Part shown: positions 8,071-17,951 of the stretch, piece after piece
Position numbering within the stretch: the first letter of the stretch is position 1
How the letters are laid out: every line of letters starts with the position of its first letter
Source of the DNA: Roseofilum casamattae BLCC-M143
GTDB taxonomy: Bacteria; Cyanobacteriota; Cyanobacteriia; Cyanobacteriales; Desertifilaceae
Direction: 5' to 3'
Length of the DNA: 44,187 bases
NCBI RefSeq assembly: GCF_030068455.1
Contig: NZ_JAQOSQ010000029.1
Location: forward strand, 1 to 44,187
The notes under the pieces: generated by a model
Database searches by the model: none
What the model was told of the DNA's origin: nothing
What the model saw: the letters and a program-made list of their open reading frames with translations, nothing else
Translations under genes and position numbers: made by a program

Positions 8071-8165
8071 TAGTAGGGTAGCGTTGGCTTAATACCAAAC
8101 ACTGAAGTTGACTGGTGATGCTGAGGTTGCGATGACCGGTGAAGCACAATAAAACCTTGTTTCCC

Positions 8166-8777
8166 TCATGCCCAAACCCGCTTCAGCGTCAGTGTAAACC
8201 CTGGCAAAACCGGCTCCCCAGATAATCTCATCGGATTCTCTAACACCTCAACCGCTTGACCCGGACGATAAATTTCCACCCGCTTATTTTTTGGGTCAAT
8301 TAACCAACCTAACTGCGCTCCATTCTCCAAATATTCCTGCATCTTTGCCCGCAGTTCCTTGAGAGTATCAGTTTCCGATCGCAATTCCACCACAAAGTCG
8401 GGACACAGGGGGGCAAAACCCTTGCGTTGCTCTGGGGTCAGAGCATCCCAACGCTCTTGAGGTAACCATGAAGCATCGGGAGATCGGTTTGCTCCATTAG
8501 GGAGTTCAAACCCACTCGAAGAATCAAAAGCCAAACCATGACCTCCTTCTTCTTCAATCCACCGGGCGAGGAAATAACTGAGTTTCAAGTTGCGATGGCC
8601 AGTTTCACTACCTGTTGGTGGTGTCACGATCAATTCTCCTGTTGCAGTTCTCTCAAATCCAAGTTCGCGATTCGCCGCAGCGAGCATCGCAAACTGCTCC
8701 GATGTCACGCGCAGGGTCAATTCCTGGGGAAGTTGGAGCCATAGGGGTTTGGATTGAGGGGGAACTTGGACAACCAT
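8166..8777 (-). CDS. Uma2 family protein
   Basis: This 203-residue Uma2 (DUF820) protein is of the subtype with an N-terminal LRVTSEQFAMLAAANRELGFERTATGELIVTPPTG. The nuclease-fold core follows: RSPDASWLPQERWDAL, then DFVVELRSETDTLKELRAKMQEYLENGAQLGWLIDP, where the E and K of the ELRS...K pattern match the PD-(D/E)XK-like site. It ends with EPVLPGFTLTLKRVW. It starts at ATG 8777. Fragments of the same gene occur at 7905-8070 (middle part) and 10208-10305 (start and upstream part), so this is the surviving member of a local duplication. Its cellular role is unknown. Confidence 0.9.
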   Translation of the reverse strand: MVVQVPPQSKPLWLQLPQELTLRVTSEQFAMLAAANRELGFERTATGELIVTPPTGSETGHRNLKLSYFLARWIEEEGGHGLAFDSSSGFELPNGANRSPDASWLPQERWDALTPEQRKGFAPLCPDFVVELRSETDTLKELRAKMQEYLENGAQLGWLIDPKNKRVEIYRPGQAVEVLENPMRLSGEPVLPGFTLTLKRVWA

Positions 8778-8984
8778 TATTGCTACCTCATACGACTATT
8801 GGGCCACTATTTTATCTTACCCTGGAAGCGTTACAGAAAAAAAATGCAAGGGGCGATCGCTAACAAATTAGACTTCTAGAGTACCCCTCAGAAATTGCTG
8901 AAGCGATCGATTTTGGCAACCCATGGATAACATATACTTGATTGTATTGGGTTAAACCAGCCTCGTTACCACTTGGGAGGAAAA

Positions 8985-9401
8985 ATGCTGTACGAAACTG
9001 ACATCATCCAATGGGTAGAACAACAAGTTAACCTCATCCGATCGCAACGATATAGTGAAATAGATTGGGTTAATATTATAGAGGAGATAGAAGATGTGAG
9101 TAAGCGAGAACGAGACCGCTTTTTATCTTCCATTCGCTTAATAATTCAACATCTTTTAAAATGGGAATATCAACCAGAAAAACGATCTCGGTCTTGGGAA
9201 ATCACCATCAAAAGAGAACGCAATCACCTGAAACGCTATCTGAGAGATGCTCCCAGCTTAAAGCGATACTGGACAGATCTATCAAAAGTATATGGTGATG
9301 GGAGAGCTGATGCGGCTAACGAAACCGGGATTGACGATTGGGATTTTCCAGAAGATTGTCCTTACTCCCCCGAACAAATTCAATCGGATTGGTTTCCCTA
9401 G
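8985..9401 (+). CDS. DUF29 domain protein
   Basis: This is a typical short cyanobacterial DUF29 protein of 138 residues: YETDIIQWVEQQVNLIRSQRYSEIDWVNIIEEIEDVSKRERDRFLSSIRLIIQHLLKWEYQP at the N-terminus, and the family-typical tail DDWDFPEDCPYSPEQIQSDW at the C-terminus. I start at ATG 8985, which has GGGAGG seven bases upstream. DUF29 genes are found scattered among Uma2 and toxin-antitoxin-like genes in cyanobacteria. No biochemical function is established. Confidence 0.9.
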   Translation: MLYETDIIQWVEQQVNLIRSQRYSEIDWVNIIEEIEDVSKRERDRFLSSIRLIIQHLLKWEYQPEKRSRSWEITIKRERNHLKRYLRDAPSLKRYWTDLSKVYGDGRADAANETGIDDWDFPEDCPYSPEQIQSDWFP

Positions 9402-9640
9402 AGGAGCTAGCGTAAAGCCCTAAAACCACTTAAATTTATTTAGGAGGGTGATGTTGATGCCAATGGCGAGCAATATCAACTCGATGGCAAATCCAAACGC
9501 GATCGCACCGTTGCACGTAATCTAAAAATCTCGCTAATGCGGCAGTTTTGCCAGGACGGCCGCATTGGCAGCAGTGCAATTCGATACTCATCATTTTGGG
9601 GCGGGTTTCCCCTTCGCAATAGAGTACATAAACTGAGTTT
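9398..9640 (-). pseudogene. 5'-truncated second copy of the puuE-like gene
   Basis: On the minus strand the frame ending at 9436 reads MMSIELHCCQCGRPGKTAAL, then ARFLDYVQRCDRVWICHRVD and IARHWHQHHPPK. It mirrors the C-terminal 60 residues of the intact gene at 10337-11245. Nucleotide similarity runs from about 9398 to 9628 and corresponds to 10303-10535, including sequence beyond the stop codon. The frame is still open but everything upstream is missing, so I call it a pseudogene. It shows that a segment carrying this gene was once duplicated. Confidence 0.82.
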
Positions 9641-9659
9641 AAATGTAGAATTTTAAAGA

Positions 9660-10181
9660 TTATCTACGTCCTGATGTATCCCAATAGGTGGGATGCATAA
9701 ACGGTTCTACAGCAATAGTTTCGCCGCTTAGGTGATTCCCAGACCCCGCATTCAGTTCAAGCATCATCCACGCTTCTGGCATTGTCAGAAGGTCAGGATA
9801 TGGTGTTTGTTTATCTGTTGCTACAAATCCATATTGTGGATAATATGTTGGCACTCCTAGTACGAAAATAGCATCTGTTCCAATAGATTTAAGGTGTTTA
9901 ATTCCGGTTTCAATCAGCTCTTTACCCACACCCTGTCGTTGATACTCGGGTAACACACCAAGAGGTGCTAGCAAGTAACACTTCCTTTCAGGGCTATCTT
10001 TAAATGCAAATGGGGTAAAGAGTACATTACCGACAATCTTCCGATCGCGCTTGACGCTGATTGAAATAGTTTCTGGCAATTTGAGGAAATCTTCTGCAAG
10101 TTTAGCGATTTCCTCTCCTTCTTCTTCACCAAATGCTAAAAAATGAATATTTTTGATAATTTTTTTCTCGGAATGATTCAC
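9660..10181 (-). CDS. GNAT family N-acetyltransferase (YhbS-like)
   Basis: This 173-residue acetyltransferase is of the GNAT fold and uses acetyl-CoA. The key acetyl-CoA-binding motif A is LLAPLGVLPEYQRQGVGKEL (about residues 70-89), followed by GTDAIFVLGVPTYYPQYGF, which is typical of the YhbS subgroup, and LELNAGSGNHLSGETIAVEPFMH. The first strand is short, so the start may be slightly trimmed. It sits between a fragment of the puuE-like gene and a fragment of the Uma2 gene, so it lies inside the duplicated stretch. Its acceptor substrate is unknown. Confidence 0.87.
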   Translation of the reverse strand: MNHSEKKIIKNIHFLAFGEEEGEEIAKLAEDFLKLPETISISVKRDRKIVGNVLFTPFAFKDSPERKCYLLAPLGVLPEYQRQGVGKELIETGIKHLKSIGTDAIFVLGVPTYYPQYGFVATDKQTPYPDLLTMPEAWMMLELNAGSGNHLSGETIAVEPFMHPTYWDTSGRR

Positions 10182-10207
10182 TTCTACTTAACCTCCTAAA
10201 AAAGCCA

Positions 10208-10305
10208 GGGTTAATTCCTGGGGAAGCTGGAGCTATAGAGATTTAGCTCGGGCGATCGTCATTGCTACCTTATATGGCTATTTCGCCACTATCTTATATT
10301 AACCC
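10208..10305 (-). pseudogene. Uma2 gene 5' fragment with its upstream region
   Basis: This stretch is a diverged copy of about 8708-8823, the first codons plus upstream region of the Uma2 gene. Shared blocks include TTCCTGGGGAAG, ATTGCTACCT and CCACTAT-TTAT. At about 10303 it passes directly into sequence shared with 9398 onward, marking a recombination junction at CCCTGGA/CCCTAGA. It has no coding capacity. Confidence 0.7.
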
Positions 10306-10336
10306 TGGAGGAGATAGCATCAAGCCCTAAAACCAC

Positions 10337-11245
10337 TTAAATTCCTTTAGGAAAGTGATGTTGATGCCAATGGCGAGCGATATCGACTCGACGGCAAATC
10401 CAAATGCGATCGCAGCCTTGCACGTAATCTAAGAATCTTGCCAATGCCGCCGTTCTGCCAGGACGGCCGGCCAAGCGGCAGTGTAATCCGACACTCATCA
10501 TTTTTGGGCTGGTCTCCCCTTCCTGATAGAGCACGTCAAAGGCATCCCGGAGATAGGCAAAAAACTGATCGCCGGAGTTAAAACCCGCATAGGTTGCAAA
10601 GCGCATGTCATTATTATCGAGGGTATAGGGAATGACGAGATGAGGCTTGCCATAGTCATGTACCCAGTAGGGTAGATCGTCGGCATAGCTGTCGGCATCG
10701 TACAGAAACCCACCTTCCTCGACGACTAAACGACGGGTATTGGGACTTAAGCGACCCTGGTAAAACCCGAGGGGGCGACTGCCAGTGACTTCAGTCTGGA
10801 TCGCGATCGCCTTGCGAATATGCTCGCGCTCGGTTTCTGCACCCACATATTGATAATCAATCCAGCGATACCCGTGACTGGCGATCTCCCAACCGGCCTC
10901 CACCATGGCTTTACCCGCTTCCGGGTTGCGTTCCAGGGCCATGGCTACGGCATAGACAGTGACGGGGAGCGATCGCTCCATGAATAAGCGATGCAACCGC
11001 CAAAAGCCAGCCCTGCTCCCATACTCGTACATGGATTCCATATTGAGATTGCGAACGCCGAGTAAGGGTGCTGTACCCACAGACTCCGACAAAAACGCTT
11101 CCGATGCTGGATCGCCATGCAAAATACAGTTCTCGCCCCCTTCCTCATAATTGATGACAAACTGCAGTGCTAATCGAGCATTATTCGGCCATTCAGGATG
11201 GGGTGGGTTCTGGCCGTAGCCAATGAGATCGCGGGGGTAAGTCAT
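10337..11245 (-). CDS. puuE: PuuE-type polysaccharide deacetylase family protein (putative allantoinase)
   Basis: The start at ATG 11245 gives MTYPRDLIGYGQNPPHPEWP, the characteristic beginning of the PuuE group (302 residues). The NodB-like fold is visible in LALQFVINYEEGGEN, the SMYEYGSRAGFWRL segment, VTVYAVAMALERNPE, and GWEIASHGYRWIDY with its conserved His. PuuE of Pseudomonas is an allantoinase analogue that opens the allantoin ring without the metal used by classical allantoinases. No other purine-degradation gene is nearby, so the substrate is inferred from the family only. A Zur-like box lies about 180 bases upstream in the divergent region shared with folE. A truncated copy of this gene's 3' end lies at 9398-9640. 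Confidence 0.82.
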   Translation of the reverse strand: MTYPRDLIGYGQNPPHPEWPNNARLALQFVINYEEGGENCILHGDPASEAFLSESVGTAPLLGVRNLNMESMYEYGSRAGFWRLHRLFMERSLPVTVYAVAMALERNPEAGKAMVEAGWEIASHGYRWIDYQYVGAETEREHIRKAIAIQTEVTGSRPLGFYQGRLSPNTRRLVVEEGGFLYDADSYADDLPYWVHDYGKPHLVIPYTLDNNDMRFATYAGFNSGDQFFAYLRDAFDVLYQEGETSPKMMSVGLHCRLAGRPGRTAALARFLDYVQGCDRIWICRRVDIARHWHQHHFPKGI

Positions 11246-11384
11246 AGATTTAGCGGTCAGAGTTCGCAGTAGATAGGATCTTGCCAAGTTTCGGCGATCT
11301 GTGAGAAGAGGCGATCGGGTTTGTTGAAGATTCAACACTGTAATTTTATAACAACGCAAAGAGCTGTATGTGAAATCTTAACTC

Positions 11385-11414
11385 TTAACAATTCATAACA
11401 ATATGGTGTAGTAT
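11385..11414 (+). promoter_or_regulatory. Possible promoter for the folE side
   Basis: TTAACA (11385-11390) and TAGTAT (11409-11414) are spaced by 18 bases. The Zur-like box begins about ten bases after the second hexamer, so a repressor bound there would cover the expected transcription start. This is a visual match only. Confidence 0.4.
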
Positions 11415-11423
11415 ATTCAAGAA

Positions 11424-11438
11424 CGATAATCATTCTCA
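11424..11438. promoter_or_regulatory. Zur/Fur-type operator between puuE-like gene and folE
   Basis: CGATAAT-C-ATTCTCA is a 7-1-7 near-palindrome with two differences from TGATAAT-N-ATTATCA. It lies in the divergent gap, 144 bases before folE and about 180 before the puuE-like start, so it could control one or both. It is the second of three such boxes in the first 12.4 kb. Confidence 0.68.
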
Positions 11439-11444
11439 ACCTGC

Positions 11445-11584
11445 GTGTCGAAGGGGAAGCGATCGCGCTGCACGATGATGCTGCGATATCTACTCCACAC
11501 AGGCAAGCAAACGTTCCACCCAAAAACGGCTGAATTGTTCGACGAATACGTTACTACCCATTTACTGACTGAACTCGATCTATG
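11445..11584 (+). CDS. Possible small ORF overlapping the folE start
   Basis: A short open frame starts at GTG 11445 (or ATG 11475) and ends with a TGA that shares ATGA with the folE start codon at 11582. The last residues read [16 protein letters not shown] four-base stop/start overlap often means translational coupling, and the frame begins right after the operator. I recognise no family and see no strong ribosome binding site, so it may be a leader peptide or chance. Confidence 0.3.
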
Positions 11585-12220
11585 ACCGTATCCATTTCAC
11601 CCGACGATATCCGCAAGCAAGCTCTCCTGACGGAACCCAAAGCTCCCGTCTCGGACGAGGAAATGCGGCAAGCGGTTCGCACCTTGCTCCTCGGTTTAGG
11701 GGAAGATCCCGATCGCGAAGGACTGCGCGACACGCCCAAACGAGTCGTGAAAGCACTGAAATTTCTCACCTCTGGTTATAACCAATCCCTGGATGAATTG
11801 TTGAATGGGGCTGTATTCCACGAAAATACCAACGAAATGGTATTGGTGCGCGATATTGACTTGTTTAGCTCCTGCGAACACCATATCCTGCCGATTTTAG
11901 GACGCGCCCACGTCGCCTACATTCCCAATGGCAAAGTTATTGGTTTATCTAAGATTGCCCGAATTTGTGAAATGTACGGTCGTCGCTTGCAAGTGCAAGA
12001 ACGGCTGACTCAACAAATTGCTAATGCATTGCAAGGACTATTGCAACCGCAAGGAGTTGCCGTGGTAGTAGAAGCGAGCCACATGTGTATGGTCATGCGC
12101 GGAGTACAAAAACCGGGTTCCTGGACCGTCACCAGTTCCATGCAAGGAGTGTTTGCAGAGGATACCAGTGCCCGTCAGGAGTTTATGAATTTAATTCGAC
12201 ATAGCCCATCGTTGCACTGA
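11582..12220 (+). CDS. folE: GTP cyclohydrolase I (type IA)
   Basis: This enzyme converts GTP to dihydroneopterin triphosphate and formate, the first step of folate and pterin synthesis; cyanobacteria also use it for pterin glycosides. The protein has 212 residues. The zinc and catalytic residues are in place: C98, H100 and H101 in SSCEHH, and C169 in [11 protein letters not shown], flanked by the signatures [22 protein letters not shown] and [13 protein letters not shown]. It is thus the zinc-dependent type, not the zinc-independent FolE2. A Zur-like box lies upstream; in Anabaena a folE paralogue belongs to the zinc-deficiency response. It is followed by hemB, which has its own operator, so the two are probably separate units despite the 129-base gap. 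Confidence 0.97.
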   Translation: MTVSISPDDIRKQALLTEPKAPVSDEEMRQAVRTLLLGLGEDPDREGLRDTPKRVVKALKFLTSGYNQSLDELLNGAVFHENTNEMVLVRDIDLFSSCEHHILPILGRAHVAYIPNGKVIGLSKIARICEMYGRRLQVQERLTQQIANALQGLLQPQGVAVVVEASHMCMVMRGVQKPGSWTVTSSMQGVFAEDTSARQEFMNLIRHSPSLH

Positions 12221-12237
12221 AGATTTTCTCTGGATCG

Positions 12238-12260
12238 GGGGTAAGACTGAACTCTTACCT
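12238..12260 (+). terminator. Weak hairpin after folE
   Basis: GGTAAG (12240-12245) and CTTACC (12254-12259) can pair around an 8-base loop 20 bases after the folE stop. No T-tract follows. A 16-bp perfect palindrome built on HIP1 (AAGGGCGATCGCCCTT) lies slightly downstream. It is a possible terminator at best. Confidence 0.3.
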
Positions 12261-12280
12261 CCTCCATCAATAAATTTTGA

Positions 12281-13411
<1,131 letters not shown>

Positions 13412-13652
13412 TTTAACCTGCGTATCCAATGCGCTCACACACTTTTTCCCTCTCGGGAGGCTAGGGGTGGGTAATTCCCTCCTGGAAGATGTTGGCGATC
13501 GAAGTCAGGGCTGATGAGGTAGTTTTCGGCAACGACATCGCCATGACTGCTCGCCAAAACTCAAGTAAGGTTTGGCGATCGCCCCCTGCCCCGAGACCAA
13601 CCGTTTTGTAGCACAATGAGTATGAGTCTTTGCTTGTTGGAATTCACAAAAA

Positions 13653-16600
13653 ATGGCTGGGGTTCGCAATAATTGGATAGACCGCTATACCTTGCTGCTG
13701 GAAAGCTATTTGCAACGGGGTACGGATTCACCTGCACTGCAAGAATGGGTTGAAGACGCGATCGCCCATGACATTCCCCTCTCCACTCTTTCTCACTGGC
13801 ATCATCGCAGTTTAGCGCAATTAATTCATCGCGATCGCCGCGAAGAGCAAGAGAACTTGGAACTGCTCGACCGAGCCGGCCAGTTCCAAGCTCGTCTACT
13901 CAGTTTGTGGACTCAAACTTTCTCGAATCTGCTCTTAGTCCGCCATGTGGGCGGAATTGCCATCGATCGTCGAGACCTGACAGCGCAAAAGGAGCAAGAG
14001 CAAAGCCAATACCAACAGCTCCAGTTTGCGCAGTTACTCGAGTCGCTTTCGAGTCAATTGGATCGACTGACGGCTGAAGATTTAGATTGGGGAATTGAAG
14101 AGGCATTGCGAGAGCTAGCAGAATTCGATGGCTGCGATCGCGCCTATCTATTCGAGTTTAATCCCGATGATTCCGCTGCAGTCTTGCGCTGTCAATGGCA
14201 TTCTCCGCAGTTCGGCCCCCTACCTCCTCTCTGGCATCAAATTCCGGTGGAGTTAACTCCCTGGTGGTTGCAGCAATTACAAGAGCAAGGTCACGTCTGT
14301 TATTCTTCCCTGGAAGACTTTCCAGACCGGGCGAAAACCGAGCGGGCGATCGTTTCCTCTATCCCCATGGAATCCTCCTTATTGCTGCCTTTGACGGACG
14401 GATCGTCTTTGCTGGGATACATAGGATTTGCGACGGTAAAAGAGCGTAAAAGTTGGTCGGACGATCGCATCGCACAATTGCAACGAGGGAGCGAATTATT
14501 AACTCATGCACTCCAGCGACAGCGAGTAGAACTCACCCTCGAACACCTAAATGAGGAAATAGATCTTCAGATCGAACATCGCATGGAAGAGTTGCAACAG
14601 ATGAATCAGCAACTCGAAGCCGAAATCCTGGAACGCCAGCAAATGGAGCGCGCTCTGCGGGAGAGCGAGGCCAGATTTCGGTCAATTTTTGAAGATAACC
14701 CCCTGGGAATTGCAATTATTAACCCCGACTATGGCTTAGAGCGGGTGAATGCGGCCTTATGTCGGATGCTGGGATATACGACGGTTGATTGTCAGTCTCT
14801 GACACTACTCGATTTGCTCTCTCCAGAGGATCGAGAAGTGGGAGAGATGCTCTTAGAACGCTTAATGACTGGTATCATTCCTTCGTTTCAGGTGAAACAA
14901 CGCTTTGTTCATCATCGCCAACATCTGTTGTGGGTGAAGGCTATGGCTTCGGCAATTGTTTCAGCGCAACCGACTGCTGGCGGAAAAATGGGCAAAAGGC
15001 AACCCGTCTATGGCGTTGCAATTATTGAGGATATTACCCAGAACAAGCAGGATGAGGAACGGTTGCAGTTGATTCAATTTACCTTGAATCGGGTGATGGA
15101 TTCGGTGTTGCTCGTCGATGCGAGAGGACAATTAATTTATGTGAACGATCGCGCCTGTCAAACGTTGGAATACCCTCGCGAAGAGCTATTGCAAATGCAA
15201 ATCGGCCAGATCGATCGCTATTGCTCCGATGCAATTTGGTCGATGTATTGGCAACAGGTGAAAAAATACGGGTTTATTCGCGTGGATTCGACTTATTCAA
15301 CGCGATCGGGACATCAGATTCCAGTGGAGATTAATTTTAATTTCTTTAAGTATAAGGGGTTAGAATACGGCTGTGCCATCGCCCGCGATTTGCGCGATCG
15401 CCAACAAGCTGAAGCCAATTTAGCCAAAAGTCAACAACTGTTAGCGGCGGCTCAAAAAGTCGCTGGATTGGGCAGTTGGGAGTTCGATCTCTCCAGCGAA
15501 CGGATTTTTTGGTCCGATCGAGTGTTTCTCATTTTTGGTCGAGACCCCACTTGGGATTGCGCGCCAACTTATCTCGAATACGTGGAACACTATCATCCTG
15601 AAGACCGCCAAGTATTTCAGCATACGATGGCTCGGGCGATTTCGGAAGGAGCTGAGTTTAGTTTAGAGTTGCGAATTGTTCGTCCTAGTAGTGAGATTCG
15701 CAGTATTTGGGTTCACGGACACCCCATTCTCGATCGCCGAGGGAAAACCATTAAGCTATTTGGCATTATCCAAGATATTACTCAGCGCAAGCAAGTGGAG
15801 ATTGCATTGCGCGAAAATGAAACTCGCTACCGCACGTTAGTGTCTCATATTCCCGGAGCTATTTACCGGTCTTTGGTGGATGAGAATTGGACGATCGAAT
15901 TTATTAGCGATGCGATCGCGACGATTACTGGATATAGCGCGCGGGAGTTAATGTCACAAACGGTTTCCGGACTGGCACGACTCGTCTATCCGGAGGATCT
16001 AAGCCGGATTCGCCAGGAGATTGAGACCGCACTTAGTGAGGCGATTCCATTTGAATTAGAATATCGCATGGTGGCGCGCGATGGAACGATTCATTGGGTC
16101 TATGGGAAAGGACAGGGGGTTTGGAACGAGCAGCAGGAGTTGGTTTATCTGGATGGAGCAATTTTCGATGTGAGCGATCGCAAAAAGACCGAAACTCAGT
16201 TAAAGGCATCTTTGGCTGAAAAAGAGGTATTATTACGGGAGATTCATCACCGAGTTAAGAACAATTTGAATATTGTTTATAACTTGTTAGATATGCAATC
16301 GAAAACTGCGGAGGCTCCAGCTATAGAAGAATTACTGGAAGATAGCAAAAAGCGTCTGGAAACCATGGCGCTGATTCATCAAAAACTCTACCTATCGAAT
16401 AGCTTATCTCATATTAATTTTGCTGAATATATTCATAGTTTAGTTCAGAGTATTTGGGCGTCCTATGGCGCGCGAACTCAGGGAATAGATTTGCAAATTG
16501 AGGCCGAACCGGTGGATTTAAATATCGAAACGGCAATTCCCACGGGGTTAACGATCAATGAATTAGCAACCAATGCCCTCAAACACGCCTTTCCCGAGGG

Positions 16601-16826
16601 GCGAAGCGGCACGGTTTGGATTAAATTTCGGCAAATCGAAAACGAACAACTCGATTTGAAGGTGATCGATGATGGCATCGGTTTCCCCTCCGATCGCAAC
16701 TGGCAAACCTCTCCTTCTCTGGGAATGCATTTGGTGCATATCTTAGCCGAACAGTTAGATGGAAAATTGGAAATAACGTTGCAAAACGGGACGATTTTTC
16801 ATTTAGTATTTAAACAACGTTGTTAA
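13653..16826 (+). CDS. Multi-PAS/GAF sensor histidine kinase (HisKA_2 type)
   Basis: This soluble sensor kinase of 1057 residues shows no membrane segment. Domains in order: a roughly 110-residue N-terminal region; a GAF domain (about 115-290: ALRELAEFDGCDRAYLFEFN...GYIGFATV); a coiled coil (295-335); then four PAS or PAS/PAC domains (about 335-455, 460-580, 590-705 and 720-845), each ending in the usual GVAIIEDITQNKQ or LFGIIQDITQRKQ. A HisKA_2 dimerisation motif EIHHRVKNNLNIVYNLLDMQ follows with phosphoacceptor H866, and the HATPase domain has NELATNALKHAF and DDGIGF. The next gene encodes a REC-histidine kinase 18 bases downstream, presumably in the same operon and a likely partner. The input signal is unknown. 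Confidence 0.93.
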   Translation: MAGVRNNWIDRYTLLLESYLQRGTDSPALQEWVEDAIAHDIPLSTLSHWHHRSLAQLIHRDRREEQENLELLDRAGQFQARLLSLWTQTFSNLLLVRHVGGIAIDRRDLTAQKEQEQSQYQQLQFAQLLESLSSQLDRLTAEDLDWGIEEALRELAEFDGCDRAYLFEFNPDDSAAVLRCQWHSPQFGPLPPLWHQIPVELTPWWLQQLQEQGHVCYSSLEDFPDRAKTERAIVSSIPMESSLLLPLTDGSSLLGYIGFATVKERKSWSDDRIAQLQRGSELLTHALQRQRVELTLEHLNEEIDLQIEHRMEELQQMNQQLEAEILERQQMERALRESEARFRSIFEDNPLGIAIINPDYGLERVNAALCRMLGYTTVDCQSLTLLDLLSPEDREVGEMLLERLMTGIIPSFQVKQRFVHHRQHLLWVKAMASAIVSAQPTAGGKMGKRQPVYGVAIIEDITQNKQDEERLQLIQFTLNRVMDSVLLVDARGQLIYVNDRACQTLEYPREELLQMQIGQIDRYCSDAIWSMYWQQVKKYGFIRVDSTYSTRSGHQIPVEINFNFFKYKGLEYGCAIARDLRDRQQAEANLAKSQQLLAAAQKVAGLGSWEFDLSSERIFWSDRVFLIFGRDPTWDCAPTYLEYVEHYHPEDRQVFQHTMARAISEGAEFSLELRIVRPSSEIRSIWVHGHPILDRRGKTIKLFGIIQDITQRKQVEIALRENETRYRTLVSHIPGAIYRSLVDENWTIEFISDAIATITGYSARELMSQTVSGLARLVYPEDLSRIRQEIETALSEAIPFELEYRMVARDGTIHWVYGKGQGVWNEQQELVYLDGAIFDVSDRKKTETQLKASLAEKEVLLREIHHRVKNNLNIVYNLLDMQSKTAEAPAIEELLEDSKKRLETMALIHQKLYLSNSLSHINFAEYIHSLVQSIWASYGARTQGIDLQIEAEPVDLNIETAIPTGLTINELATNALKHAFPEGRSGTVWIKFRQIENEQLDLKVIDDGIGFPSDRNWQTSPSLGMHLVHILAEQLDGKLEITLQNGTIFHLVFKQRC

Positions 16827-16844
16827 TCAGGTGCAGGCAACATT

Positions 16845-17951
16845 ATGGGTGCGATCGAGAAAATTTTAATTGTCGAAGATGAGTTAATTGCAGCATATAA
16901 TCTTGCCGATAATATCGAGCGATTGGGATATGAAGTCTCCGGAATTGTCAAAACTGGAGAAGCCGCACTGGCGAAGGTATCGGACAATCCTCCCAATTTG
17001 ATTTTAATGGATATTAAGCTACAAGGAGAGATGAGTGGGATTGAAACCGCTCGTGCTTTGCAGGAATATGAAATTCCAATTATCTATTTAACGGCATTTA
17101 ACGATACGGCGACTTTAGCAGAAGCAGTAGAAACTTACGCTTATGGGTATCTGAATAAGCCGGCTAAACTGGAAGACATTCGCTCGGCAATTTCCCTGTC
17201 CCTCTCGAAACATCAACGCGATCGAACGATCGAGTCTATTTTGACTCAAGAGCAGCAATTAAACCAAATGAAATCTCGATTCGTTGCCATGGTTGCTCAC
17301 GATCTGCGCGCTCCATTAACGCATATGCTGGTTTCCTTGGAGATTCTCAGAAAATATGGCGACGAGCTAAACCCAGACCAAAAAGAGAAACAGTTTAACC
17401 AGATGCAAATAGCGATCAAAAATATGACGCTGCAATTGGAAGAAATGATGACTATTGACCGAGTTGAGTCGGGTAATTTTGTTCTCAAACCTCAGGTAAT
17501 AGATTTAGTCCGATTTTGTGAAGAAAGACTTGATTTTTTTGATACAGTTGCTCGACATAATTATAATCTAGTCTTTAAACATGAAGGACAGTGCAGTTGC
17601 CTGTGTTTGGATGAAGACATTTTGCAACATGTTTTAAATAATCTAATTTCTAATGCGATTAAATATTCGCCAAAAGGTGGAGATATTCGACTTCATTTAG
17701 TCTGTAAAGACCGTAAAGTTGTCTTAGAAATTAGCGATCGCGGAATTGGCATTCCTCCCGAAGAACTGGAAAAACTCTATCAGCCCTTTGAACGTGCTAG
17801 TAATGTGGGGAATATTAAAGGGACGGGAATTGGTATGTATATTGTGAAACGTGCCATTGAGTGTCATCACGGTCAGATTGCTGTCTCGAGCGAGGTTGGA
17901 GTCGGTACTACATTCAAAATTAGTTTGCCTTACCTACAACCCGAGCAATAA
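16845..17951 (+). CDS. Response regulator-histidine kinase hybrid (REC-HisKA-HATPase)
   Basis: The protein has 368 residues. The N-terminal receiver domain (1-122) has acidic ED11-12, phospho-acceptor D56 (NLILMDIKLQG), T83 (YLTAFND) and K105 (YLNKPAK), a complete active set. A HisKA helix follows with H152 in AMVAHDLRAPLTHML, then the ATPase with NLISNAIKYSPKGG, DRGIGIP and GTGIGMYIVKRAIE. Putting the receiver at the N-terminus suggests that phosphotransfer from an upstream kinase gates this kinase; the HisKA_2 kinase gene lies 18 bases upstream and is the obvious donor. The start has no strong Shine-Dalgarno sequence. The stop codon overlaps a short ORF in a TAATG arrangement. Confidence 0.93.
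   Translation: MGAIEKILIVEDELIAAYNLADNIERLGYEVSGIVKTGEAALAKVSDNPPNLILMDIKLQGEMSGIETARALQEYEIPIIYLTAFNDTATLAEAVETYAYGYLNKPAKLEDIRSAISLSLSKHQRDRTIESILTQEQQLNQMKSRFVAMVAHDLRAPLTHMLVSLEILRKYGDELNPDQKEKQFNQMQIAIKNMTLQLEEMMTIDRVESGNFVLKPQVIDLVRFCEERLDFFDTVARHNYNLVFKHEGQCSCLCLDEDILQHVLNNLISNAIKYSPKGGDIRLHLVCKDRKVVLEISDRGIGIPPEELEKLYQPFERASNVGNIKGTGIGMYIVKRAIECHHGQIAVSSEVGVGTTFKISLPYLQPEQ

Noticed and set aside
13412-13652. Minus-strand open frames between hemB and the sensor kinase (for example EFWRAVMAMSLPKTTSSALT)
   Set aside because: Two overlapping short frames look equally protein-like, neither has a convincing start or a recognised family; possibly a gene fossil but not supportable.
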